The notes under the pieces: model-generated
Database searches by the model: none
Told to the model about the DNA's origin: nothing
Seen by the model: only the letters and a program-made list of their open reading frames with translations
Made by a program: the position numbers and the translations under genes
Shown: positions 53,845-63,332 of the stretch, piece after piece
How positions within the stretch are numbered: position 1 is the first letter of the stretch
Layout of the letters: every line of letters begins with the position of its first letter
From: Conchocele bisecta
Taxonomy: Eukaryota > Mollusca > Bivalvia > Lucinida > Thyasiridae
NCBI GenBank assembly: GCA_029237695.1
Contig: CM055266.1
Span: 6,024,064-6,088,063, forward strand
Direction of reading: 5' to 3'
DNA: 64,000 nt

Positions 53845-54720
53845 ATTAAACAAGAGCAATATACGCCCGTCGAGGCAAGGCCAGTCAACAAGGGGAGATA
53901 ACTCATCTTGACGTGATAAACATGTAAACCAAATTTGGTTACGATCCGTCAAGTAGAACTCAACTTATTGCGTGGACAAGGATACAGAGTCCGAAAATTA
54001 AAAATGGCCGCCAAGGGGAGATAAGTTATCGGAAAGTTTTGAAAATCAATAGGCTTCTTTGGCTTGTCGTGATAAACATGTATACCGAATTTGGTTACGA
54101 GCGGTGATGTAGAACTATGATCAGTCAAATAGAACTTGAGTTATTGCGTGGACAAGGATACAGAGTGCGAAAATTAAAAATGGCTGCCAAGGGGAGATAA
54201 GTATCTGACATTTTTCAAAATCAATACGCTTCTTTGTCTTGCCATGATAAAAGTGTATACCGAATTTGGTTACGAGCGGTGAAGTAGAACTTGAGTTATT
54301 GCGTGGACAAGGATACAGAGTGCGAAAAATAAAAATGGCCGCCAAGGGGAGATAAGCCATCGGAAAGTTTTGAAAATCAACAGGCTTCTTCGGCTTGCCG
54401 TGATAAACATGTATACCGAATTTTGTTATGAGCGGTGATGTAGAACTTGAGAACTTGAGTTATTGCGTGGACAAGGATACAGAGTGCTAAAAATATAAAT
54501 GGCCACCAAGGGGAGATAAGCCAGCGGAAAGTTTTGAAAATCAATAGACTTCTTCGGCTTGCCGTGATAAACATGTATACCCAATTTGGTTACAATCCGT
54601 CAAGTAGAACTCTAGTTATTGCGTGGACAAGCTGTGTCCGCCCGCTCACCCGCCCGCCCGCCAGCCCGCCTGTACAAGATGAATACATAATACGTCCCGT
54701 TTTTTCAAACGGGCGTATAA
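53845..54720 (+). mobile_element. Helitron-like element, ~170 bp core repeated
   Basis: It starts near ACAAGAGCAATATACGCCCG (53850). Four to five core units hold AAGGGGAGATAA, CGTGATAAACATGTATACCG, TTTGGTTACGAGCGGTGA and TTATTGCGTGGACAAGGATA. A (CCCGCCCG)n microsatellite at 54640-54670 is followed by the terminal hairpin ACGTCCCGTTTTTTCAAACG-GGCGT ending at about 54718. ATACGCCCGT at the start is the inverse of ACGGGCGTAT at the end. Confidence 0.7.
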
Positions 54721-55133
54721 TAATCAATTGAATTTGGAATACACCACGTTTGAAATATTTTCTTCTTTTCTTTTGTCTCAATGAATGAAAATGTTCTGGC
54801 CACTCATTTGAGATGGTTTCATGAAATCCGGGTGTGGTTTGTTTGGTTTAATAAACTCGAGAATTTCAGGGAAATCGAGAAATTTATGTCCGACTTAGCA
54901 TAGTCATGACTTGCGTGATGTTTTGAGGCTGGTACAGACTCTACGAGTATAATGTTGATTATCTGTCTGTTTTATAAGGCATGTGCGTTGTCAGTCTCAG
55001 CACTAGGACAACAGGTTTTTATCGGAATTAAAAAGTTTAGTAGTACCTAAACAAGATTTGAATGGTTTAATGCCATTGGTGTTCACTGTACAAAGTCTGC
55101 TTTATGTAAAATTACTCAGCAGATATCTTATTA
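54721..55133. other. No recognised feature
   Basis: AT-rich sequence; a partial GACCACTCATTTGA hairpin arm near 54800 is all that is recognisable. Confidence 0.35.
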
Positions 55134-55337
55134 ACCCTTACAATGCTAAATACATTGTTGTCTGCTGTTCATTTTTTTATTTTCCATTTTTCTTATCTAA
55201 AACATGTTTTTACAACGCTATAGAATCATTTCCAATGGAAATGATAAGTGCTGTCAAATCATGCTTTTATTGAGAACGAAGATAAAATATAACGCAACAG
55301 CAGACGACTATTTACGTTTTCCGCATTTTAAGGGTTA
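55134..55337. repeat. TTAA-type MITE, family P2 (copy 5)
   Basis: TTAACCCTTACAATGCTAA and GCATTTTAAGGGTTAA bound it. The stem AATCATTTCCAATGGAAATGAT is intact at its centre, with some bases lost from the right arm. The fragment CAGGTGGAAGACACGGACC (55393-55411) just after it belongs to the 27218-28205 family. Confidence 0.75.
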
Positions 55338-55940
55338 AATAACGTACACAGTTTTCCCTGGTACAAATCGTACGTACTGGACCTACTGGTTTGAAGAACA
55401 GGTGGAAGACACGGACCTAGGACCCAATAAATGGCTCATTTGAAAAACTTACCCCACCCACCCATCAAATATATGACAATTACAATTACAATCTACACTT
55501 TTTGCCAATACCACTATGTTCATTTTGCAACCAATCCAATCATCATAAAATAATTTTGAAACCAGTCCATTTATGATAAGGGGGTGTGTTTTTTGTTCTG
55601 AAAAAATATGATAACTAGAAATGGACGCTTGTCGACAAGCGCATGTGTATCCCCCTCCCCAGATACCCAAGTAGTTTGAAAAAAGGGTGTTTGAGTTATG
55701 CTCCGGAGACAAAATCAGTGACGGAAAAACAAAGGGAGATAACTAAAGAATTAGTGATGCAAGAGTTGTTATTCTTGCGGGACACACCTTTAGGGTCGTG
55801 GTCTATGCATGTGTGAAGTTTCATGAAAATATTCCAAAGGGTGTTCGAGTTATGCTCCAGACACATAATCAGTGCACGAACCAACAAAGGGAGATAACTA
55901 AGAAATTAACGACGCAAGAGTTGTCATTCTTACGTGCGAC

Positions 55941-56899
55941 GCCCCGTGCAGGCACCGTGGCGGGATCAACTGATCCTGAGAATAGTGCTGCAGTAGCCAT
56001 TGCTTGTCGTAAAAGGCGACTAAACTGGCTTAACGATTGTGTTCATACTTTCCGGAACCCACTATACCGGATTTGGCCCTCATGTACATTTTTGGCTTTC
56101 TTGTATGTGAGAGTTGAGTCGGGCTGTGCCCCATATATAAAAGTAAGTGAGTGAGTGAGTGAGTGAATAGGGTTTAACGTCCGCTTTTCTGACATAGAGG
56201 TACAAGCCTCAGGGAGTCTACACGCAGACGGGTCAACGGGGTCGAGTCCCATATCCACCTGTCCAAGGGGGGTAAATCCCAACTTCAGAACTCAATATTT
56301 ACAATCAAAATATATATTCAGTCCTGAAATTAGAACAACCTGATCTGGTGCCAGGCCCTCGCCACACCAGCATCATTTATCCCATCCCCTAAAAGTAATA
56401 GGATTAGCGCTAATCTTACTTTTATATATGGGGCATAGCCCGACTCAACTCTCACATACAAGAAAGCCAAAAATGTACGTGAGGGCCAAATCTGGTATAG
56501 TGGGTTCCGGAAAGTATGAACCCAATCGTTAAGCCAGTTTAGTCGCCTTTTACGACAAGCAATGGCTACTGCAGCACTATTCTCAGGATCAGTTGATCCC
56601 GCCCCGGTGCCTGCACGGGGCTATAAAAGTAAGATTTGCGCTAATCCTATTACTTTTAGGGGATGGGATAAATGATTCTGGTGTGGCGAGGGCCTGGCAC
56701 CAGATCAGGTTGTTCTAATTTCAGGACTGAATATATATTTTGATTGTAAATATTGAGTTCTGAAGTTGGGATTTACCCCCCTCGGACAGGTGGATACGGG
56801 ACACGACCCCGTTGACCCGTCTGCGTGTAGACTCCCCGAGGCTTGTACCTCTATGTCAGAAAAGCGGACGTTAAACCCTATTCACTCACTCACTCACTC
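55941..56899. mobile_element. Composite family D retroposon with large inverted repeat
   Basis: An 11-base duplication TTACGTGCGAC flanks the insert (55930-55940 and 56900-56910). It begins GCCCCGTGCAGGCACCG and ends in a (CACT)n run. A ~330 base segment (GGTTTAACGTCCGCTTTTCT...CTAAAAGTAATAGGATTAGC) at about 56168-56410 is repeated in inverse at 56635-56875, and 55941-56130 is repeated in inverse at about 56430-56622. It therefore looks like two or more D-type copies joined in opposite orientation. Target duplication of this length fits LINE-mediated insertion. Confidence 0.65.
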
Positions 56900-56952
56900 T
56901 TACGTGCGACACACCTTTGGGTCGTCTTCTATGCATGTGTGAAGTTTAATAA

Positions 56953-58190
56953 ACTAGAAAATGTGTTCATAGAACACGGATGTCCCACATATCGCTTTGA
57001 TAATAAATGAGGCCAAATTGCAAGTCAAAATTTTCTTTTACCTGAGCGTTAAAGTTTTTGAAGCACCAAGTATGTGACCTTGACCCTGGGCTTGGCGGGG
57101 GCAGGACAAACGTGGATTTGGCACAGGGCGGTAGAGGACCATTAGAGCAATGCATATATGAAATATGAAGCTGATCCGTGAAAGAAAACAGAAATTATAG
57201 ATATTTACCTGAGCGTTAAAGTTTTTGAAGCACTAAGTATATGATGTTAACCCTGGGCTTGGCGGGGGCGGGACGAACGTGGATTTGGCACAGGGCGGTA
57301 GAGGACCATTAGAGCAACGCATATATGAAATATGAAGTTGATCCGTGAATGGAAAGAAAAATTATAAGATATTTACCTGAGCATTAAAGTTTTTGAAGCA
57401 CCAAGTATGTGACCTTGACCCTGGGATTGGCGGGGGCAGACGAACGTGGATTTGGCACACGGCGGTAGAGGACCATTAGAGCAATGCGTATATGAAATAT
57501 GAAGATGATCCATGAAAGAAAACAGAAATTATAAGATATTTACCCGAGCGTTAAAGTTTTGAAGCACCAAGTATGTGACCTTGACCCTGGGCTTGGCGGG
57601 GGCAGACGAACGTGGGGATTTGGCACAGGGCGGTAGACGACCATTAGAGCAACGCGTATATGAAATATGAAGTTGATCCGTGAATGGAATAAATTATAAG
57701 ATATTTACCTGAGCGTTTAAGTTTTTTGAAGCACTAAGTATGTGACCTTGACCTGGGCTTGGCGGGGGCAGGACGAGCGTGGATTTGGCAACAGGGCGGT
57801 AGACGACATTAGAGCAACGCGTATATGAAATATGAAGTTTGATCCGTGAATGAAATAAAAATTTATAAGATATTTTACCTGAGCGTTAAAGTTTTTGAAG
57901 CACCAAGTGTGACCTTGACCCTGGGATTGGGTGGGGCAGGACGAACGTGGATTTGGCACAGGGCGGTAGAGACCATTAGAGCAATGCGTATATGAAATAT
58001 GAAGATGATCCATGATCCATGAAAGAAAACAGAAAGTATAAGATATTTACCCAAGCGTTAATGTTTTTGAAGCACTAAGTAATGTGACCATTGACCCTGG
58101 GCTTCGACTGGGGGCAGAACGAAGCGTGGATTTGGCACACGGGCGGTAGAGGACCAATAGAGAGCAATGCGTATATGCGTGTTCGAGTTA
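56953..58190 (+). repeat. Helitron-like repeat, ~172 bp core, seven units
   Basis: It starts ACTAGAAAATGTGTTCATAG with palindrome GTGTTCATAGAACAC, then GGATGTCCCAC. Units hold TATGTGACCTTGACCCTGGG, GGCGGGGGCAGGACGAACG, TGGATTTGGCACAGGGCGG and GAGCGTTAAAGTTTTTGAAG. The 3' hairpin is missing, so the copy ends where the host core resumes (GTGTTCGAGTTATGCTC). Confidence 0.75.
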
Positions 58191-58245
58191 TGCTCTGGAT
58201 ACAAAATCAAGAGCACGAAAACAACAAAGGGAGATAAGTAAACAA

Positions 58246-59110
58246 GAATTCCGCGGAATCAGATGCCTCGCCTTGTCCCGCCTTGACCTCGAGCCTGGGC
58301 CCGAAAGCAATTTTCACTGGCCCGAACATATTATACAATTATTGACTAGTGAACCATAGAATATCAGATTATATTCTATGGCTCACCAGTCAATAATTGT
58401 TTTATTATATGATAATAGTCTGTATATAGCACTTACGACCTTATGCTACTAGGCAAAAATTGAAAAAGAATTTGAAGAAAAAAAATGAAAAAAAAAAATG
58501 GAAAAAAAGTTTAAAAATTAAAAATAATAATGCTTGCTACTGGAGCCCAGAATTTTTTTTAATAGTCCTATATTTATCTACATATATCTGCACAGGTCCA
58601 CATAATGCCACAATATTTTCAACACAGTTTACGGAAATGTAATATAATCATTTACCTGTATAAATTACCTGTAAGTGGTCAGTGGTCAGTTGCACATGCT
58701 AGCACATGCACAGGTGAATAGTCTGTATATAGCACTTACGACCTTATGCTACTGGACAAAAATTGAAAAATAATTTGTAAAAAAAAATGAAAAAAAAAAA
58801 AATGGAAAAAAAAAGTTTAAAAATAATAATGCTTGCTACTGGAGCCCAGATTTTTTTTCCAGTCAAATTGAAAGATAATTTGAAAAAAAAAATGAAAAAA
58901 AATAATGAAAAAAAAATAAAAAAAAATGACAAAAAAAAGTTTAAAAATAATAATGCTTGCTATTGGAGACCAGATTTTTTTTTAATAGTCCTATATGTAT
59001 CTACATATATCTGCAGAGGTCCACATAATGCCACAATATTTTCAACACAGTACCCAATGTAGTGATTTACCTGTATAAATTACCTGGTCAGCAGTGGTCA
59101 AGCACTGGAC
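58246..59110 (+). repeat. Helitron-like start with A-rich tandem core
   Basis: It starts ACAAGAATTCCGCGGAATC then AGATGCCTCGCC, the same opening family as 13252 and 35361. ATAGTCTGTATATAGCACTT and a run of GAAAAAAAATGAAAAAAA form a core repeated two to three times with TAATAATGCTTGCTACTGGA. The lysine-rich ORFs here come from the poly-A content. The palindrome TATTCTATGG...CCATAGAATA is at 58346-58385. Confidence 0.6.
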
Positions 59111-60057
59111 ATCTGCACATGCTAGCCCATGCTTAGCACATGGTTCTCCCAGTTTCTATTGTTCTCTCTACAGGTAAGGTGTACAGAGCACACGAGAAAA
59201 GGTATACAGAGCAGACGAGAAAACAGGTCTTCATGCATTATTGTCCAGTTTGTAGAGTGCGCAAAACAAAAAAGGGAGATAACTGAAAAATTAGCTACGC
59301 AAGAGTTGTCATTCTTGTGCACGACACACGTCCGGGTCGTGGTCTATGCATGTGTGAAGTTTCATGAAAATATTCCAAAGGGTAGTCGAGTTATGCTCCG
59401 GACAGGAAATCAGTGAGCGAAAACAAAAAAGGGAGATAACTCAAAAATTAGCTATGCAAGAGTTGTCATTCTTGTGCACGACACACCTTCGGTTCGTGGT
59501 CTAATTGAATGTGTTAAGTTTCATAAAAATATTCCAAAGGGTGGTCGAGTTATGGTCAATCAGTGCGCGAAACAAAAAAGGGAGATAACTAAAAAATTAG
59601 CTATGCAAGAGTTGTCATTCTTGTGCGCGACACACCTTCGGGTCGTGGTCTATGCATGTGTGAAGTTTCATGAAAATATTCGAAAGGGTGGTGGAGTTAT
59701 GCTCCGGACACGAAATCAATGCGAGAAACAAAAAAGGGAGATAACTCAAAAATTAACTATGCAAGAGTTGTCATTCTTGTGCGCGACACACCTTCGGGTC
59801 GTGGTCTATGCATGTGTGAAGTTTCATGAAAATATTCCAAAGGGTGTTCGAGTTATGCTCCGGACAAGAAGTGTCTGCGGCGGACATGGGACGCGGACGC
59901 GGCGCGCTGTCAAATCCATAGTATCCCCCGACGGAGTCCGGGGGATACAATTATGTGCATAAAGTGTAGATCCTGATGAGACGACACGAGCCGTTTCATC
60001 TGGATTTACACTTTTTGCCAATACCACTATACAGGCATGTGGTGTTGAAAGGGTTAA

Positions 60058-60322
60058 GCAAAGAGCTTACCCCAGGATAAAGCATACCCCAGTTCAAAGC
60101 TTACCACAGTACAAAGCTTACCACAGTACAAAGCTTACACCCCAGCATAAAGCATATCCCAGTTCAAAGCTTACCCCAGAATAAAGCAAACCCCAGTTCA
60201 AAGCTTACCACAGTACAAAGCTTACCACAGTACAAAGCTTACCACAGTACAAAGCTTGCACCCCAGCATAAAGCATATCCCAGTACAAAGCTTACCCCAG
60301 AATAAAGCATACCCCAGTTCAG
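60058..60322. repeat. Short tandem repeat of GCTTAC words next to an exon
   Basis: Words AAAGCTTACCACAGTACA (17-18 bases), AAAGCTTACCCCAGAATA and AAAGCATACCCCAGTTC are repeated about fifteen times. On the - strand each GCTTAC reads GTAAGC, the same six bases as the true splice donor of the adjacent exon (60329-60324). The array starts a few bases downstream of that donor. Confidence 0.8.
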
Positions 60323-60329
60323 AGCTTAC

Positions 60330-60480
60330 TTATCTCCAGTGATGGTTTTCTCAAAGAGGTCCTGTGTAACACAAGCTTGCTGTATCATAATCTGCACAAG
60401 AGCGATGGCGTCACAGACACATCTCGCCACTCGTAGGTCATCGTTCAGTCGGATATGGCTTTGGAATTTTGGTGCCTCGT
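60330..60480 (-). CDS. TBK1: TBK1/IKK-epsilon-like kinase exon (end of ULD, start of scaffold)
   Basis: The peptide DEAPKFQSHIRLNDDLRVA then RCVCDAIALVQIMIQQACV and TQDLFEKTITGD follows the family pattern LPKVHPRYDLDGDASMA, ITGVVCYACRIASTLLLYQ and GIRWLIELI, the ULD-to-helix transition. I place the acceptor at GCCTCATTTTAG (AG at 60482-60481) because its two leading bases complete the codon from the ULD exon as Asp. An alternative acceptor at 60513-60512 keeps an open frame but breaks the phase. The donor is GTAAGC at 60329. It ends in AA, completed by A at 50228 as Lys. Confidence 0.85.
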
Positions 60481-60529
60481 CTAAAATGAGGCAAGCCATG
60501 CGATTTTGTACCTAAGAGGGTGAGCGATA

Positions 60530-60730
60530 TCTGATGAAAAATATTTACAAAATTTACGATCATGTCCGTAAAGGAAGGACAAAATATTCAGAGCAAATGC
60601 GGAATCGAATTCCACATTTGCTATGATAATTTCGTCAACTTTTGACGTCATTTGTTGACAATATCACAGTTTTGGTAAATAGTTTTTCATAAAGAAAAGC
60701 ATGATTTTCATGAGATTTTTCATCGCACAT
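60530..60730. repeat. Foldback element, family R (copy 2)
   Basis: CAGAGCAAATGCGGAATCGA and GCTATGATAATTTCGTCAAC are the counterparts of the family R palindrome at 10022-10112. Its right end continues into the 64 bp minisatellite. Confidence 0.6.
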
Positions 60731-62207
60731 CATGTTAGGAACAACATCACATGGCTTGTCTCAAATGTAACCTATAGCAATATTTCACTCACATCATGTT
60801 AGAACAACATCACATGGCTTGTCTCAAATGTAACCTATAGCAATTTTCACTCACATCATGTTAGAAACAACATCACATGGCTTGTCTCAAATGTAACCTA
60901 TAGCAATATTTCACTCACATCATGTTAGGAACAACATCACATGGCTTGTCTCAAATGTAACCTATAGCAATATTTCACTCACATCATGTTAGAAACAACA
61001 TCACATGGCTTGTCTCAAATGTAACCTATAGCAATATTTCACTCACATCATGTTAGGAACAACATCACATGGCTTGTCTCAAATGTAACCTATAGCAATA
61101 TTTCACTCACATCATGTTAGAAACAAACATCACATGGCTTGTCTCAAATGTAAACCTATAGCAATATTTCACTCACATCATGTTAGGAACAACATCACAT
61201 GGCTTGTCTCAAATGTAACCTATAGCAATATTTCACTCACATCATGTTAGGAACAACATCACATGGCTTGTCTCAAATGTAAACCTATAGCAATATTTCA
61301 CTCACATCATGTTAGAAACAACATCACATGGCTTGTCTCAAATGTAACCTATAGCAATATTTCACTCACATCATGTTAGGAACAACATCACATGGCTTGT
61401 CTCAAATGTAACCTATAGCAATATTTCACTCACATCATGTTAGAAACATCATCACATGGCTTGTCTCAAATGTAACTATAGCAATATTTCACTCACATCA
61501 TGTTAGGAACAACATCACATGGCTTGTCTCAAATGTAACCTATAGCAATATTTCACTCACAATCATGTTAGAAACAACATCACATGGCTTGTCTCAAATG
61601 TAACCTATAGCAATATTTCACTCACATCATGTTAGGAACAACATCACATGGCTTGTCTCAAATGTAACCTATAGCAATATTTCACTCACATCATGTTAGG
61701 AACAACAACATCACATGGCTTGTCTCAAATGTAACCTATAGCAATATTTCACTCACATCATGTTAGAAACAACATCACATGGCTTGTCTCAAATGTAAAC
61801 CTATAGCAATATTTCACTCACATCATGTTAGAAACAACATCACATGGCTTGTCTCAAATGTAACCTATAGCATATTCACTCACATCATGTTAGGAACAAC
61901 ATCACATGGCTTGTCTCAAATGTAACCTATAGCAATATTTACACTCACATCATGTTAGAAACAACATCACATGGCTTGTCTCAAATGTAACCTATAGCAA
62001 TATTTCACTCACATCATGTTAGAAACAACATCACATGGCTTGTCTCAAATGTAACCTATAGCAATATTTCACTCACATCATGTTAGGAACAACATCACAT
62101 GGCTTGTCTCAAATGTAACCTATAGCAATATTTCACTCACATCATGTTAGGAACAACATCACATGGCTTGTCTCAAATGTAACCTATAGCAATATTTCAC
62201 TCACATG
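60731..62207. repeat. Minisatellite, ~64 bp unit, about 23 copies
   Basis: The unit is CATGTTAGGAACAACATCAC-ATGGCTTGTCTCAAATGTAA-CCTATAGCAATATTTCACTC-ACAT. Copies alternate between GTTAGGAAC and GTTAGAAAC in places and carry rare one- to three-base indels. It lies in the intron between two kinase-gene exons and directly continues a family R foldback. Confidence 0.95.
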
Positions 62208-63102
62208 CTCTCATACTGTTTGTTTTTGCTAAATTTATGTAATTGTGATTTAATGAAATGTGTTGATACAACAGTGTGACTGTGACTGGAGAAATGGGGA
62301 GAACACGCTTTGCGACCAGTGTAGATCCAGACCAGCCTGCGCAATCACCCATTACATTCATTGCATTCAGGCATATGATTTTTCTTTTAAAAATTTGTTT
62401 CCATTTCTCTTACTTTTAAAGTAAATGTATATCAACAAGGTGGTCTCAATATATATCTCTGAGGTCAGATAAAAAACATATTTTTATTATATCTCAACTA
62501 AAGTATATGTTGTGACCACTCATTTGAACCGTCTTGATGAGACGGTTCAAATGGTGATCTCAACATACAAGTACGAGGTCAGATAATAACAATATCAATT
62601 TTCCTATGAGAATTTAACATGGGGTGAAAAGAAGGAGGAGGCTAACCAGGAGGGTGGAAATTGACTCCGAAACCTGGTTAGATAGCTTGGAAATGATGTA
62701 ACTAAGAAAAAAAAAGTTAGATTGAAAAAAAAATATCAAATTTTAACCCCCATGTTAAATTCCCATAGGAAAATCGTTTTTTCGCAATAAAATCAATACT
62801 TTTTTGGGGAGGGTGACTTTTTTGTTATTGATGAAAAAATAATTACATTTAAATATTTTTTAGATTTAATGTGTTTAATAGCCAAAAGTTCGTCGGCAGA
62901 AAAACATGGAACAGACAGTAACCTGGTAGAGCCTCATTGTATCATTGTATCAGACACATGATTGAGAAAGAAAAAAAATATGATTTTTATTTCCCTCGTT
63001 TCTCAACGAGACGGTTCAAATAGTGGTCTCAACATATACGTTACAGTTCAGATAATACAAACATTTAGAATTTTCTGTATCTATTGTTTCCTTTCTACTA
63101 AC
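62208..63102. other. Intron with hairpin repeats
   Basis: The GGAGAAATGGGG repeat (copy 3) is at 62275-62345. A hairpin with AAAGTATATGTTGTGACCAC and CATTTGAACCGTCTTGATGA is at 62500-62580, with a half copy at 63003-63040. CTAACCTGGTAGAGCCTCAT at about 62920-62942 is a duplicate of the exon edge at 63099-63118, i.e. a small copy of the exon end lies inside the intron. No exon is recognised. Confidence 0.5.
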
Positions 63103-63332
63103 CTGGTAGAGCCTCATTGTACCAGAATCTGTTCTCCTCTGGCATGGTGCACTGTTGCACCCCGGTAGACCTGATCAGTACCAGAGGCATCGTGGGACAC
63201 GTTCGTGGGTAGGAGGTCACGGGGTCGGTGACCTGGACAAGGTCAGCTAGGAAGTATTCACCAAAGTTGATGTGTTGGGTGGCGGCGGGAATGTTGGTCT
63301 CTTCAGAGACTGCTTCTTGGAGATCACTGAAC
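63103..63332 (-). CDS. TBK1: TBK1/IKK-epsilon-like kinase exon (ubiquitin-like domain)
   Basis: On the - strand the acceptor TATTGCCAG ends at 63333 and the donor is GTTAGT at 63102. After one G the peptide reads FSDLQEAVSEETNIPA, INFGEYFLADLVQVTDP and PLVLIRSTG, matching the TBK1 ubiquitin-like domain: FHELVYKQTKI, IYEGRRLVL and PIFVVSREP. The leading G completes Met with the AT that ends exon g on the + strand at 10496, and the peptide continues exactly where exon g stops. It ends after one base, completed by AC at 60480. The ULD regulates kinase activity and substrate binding in this family. Confidence 0.88.

Larger units (their letters stand above)
55614..59949 (+). mobile_element. Helitron-like element with nested insertions
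   Basis: It starts ACTAGAAATGGACGCTTGTC with palindrome GCTTGTCGACAAGC, then GCATGTGTATCCCCC. It ends with GCGGACGCGG and the terminal hairpin GTATCCCCCGACGGAGTCCG-GGGGATAC. The ~155 bp core (GGGAGATAACTAAAAAATTA, GCAAGAGTTGTCATTCTTGT, CACACCTTCGGGTCGTGGTC, AGTTTCATGAAAATATTCCA) occurs at 55690-55940, 56900-56950 and 59265-59870. The core is interrupted by a composite retroposon (55941-56899), a second Helitron-like repeat (56953-58190) and a third (58246-about 59110). Confidence 0.75.
55480..60057. repeat. TTAA-type MITE P1, split by a nested insertion
   Basis: Left part 55480-55613 (AACCAATCCAATCATCATAA, CAGTCCATTTATGATAAGGG, ending AAAAAATATGATA) and right part 59950-60057 (ATTATGTGCATAAAGTGTAG, hairpin, TTGAAAGGGTTAA) together read as one continuous P1 element. 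All sequence between is the Helitron-like insertion. A second P1 right end also lies before 55500, so this area holds more than one copy. Confidence 0.7.

Noticed and set aside
58460..59062. Lysine-rich proteins from A-rich sequence
   Set aside because: They arise from GAAAAAAAATG repeats in a transposon core; there is no conserved domain.
60481..60511. Alternative acceptor giving a 182-base exon
   Set aside because: It keeps an open frame but breaks phase with the ULD exon donor at 63102, while the 60481 acceptor restores it.
60731..62207. CRISPR array
   Set aside because: Units are contiguous with no unique spacers, and the context is a eukaryotic intron; it is a minisatellite.
1646..63332. 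Two separate convergent TBK1 paralogues
   Set aside because: Not excluded, but it would need both genes to be truncated at exactly complementary points with matching phase; a single flipped gene is simpler.
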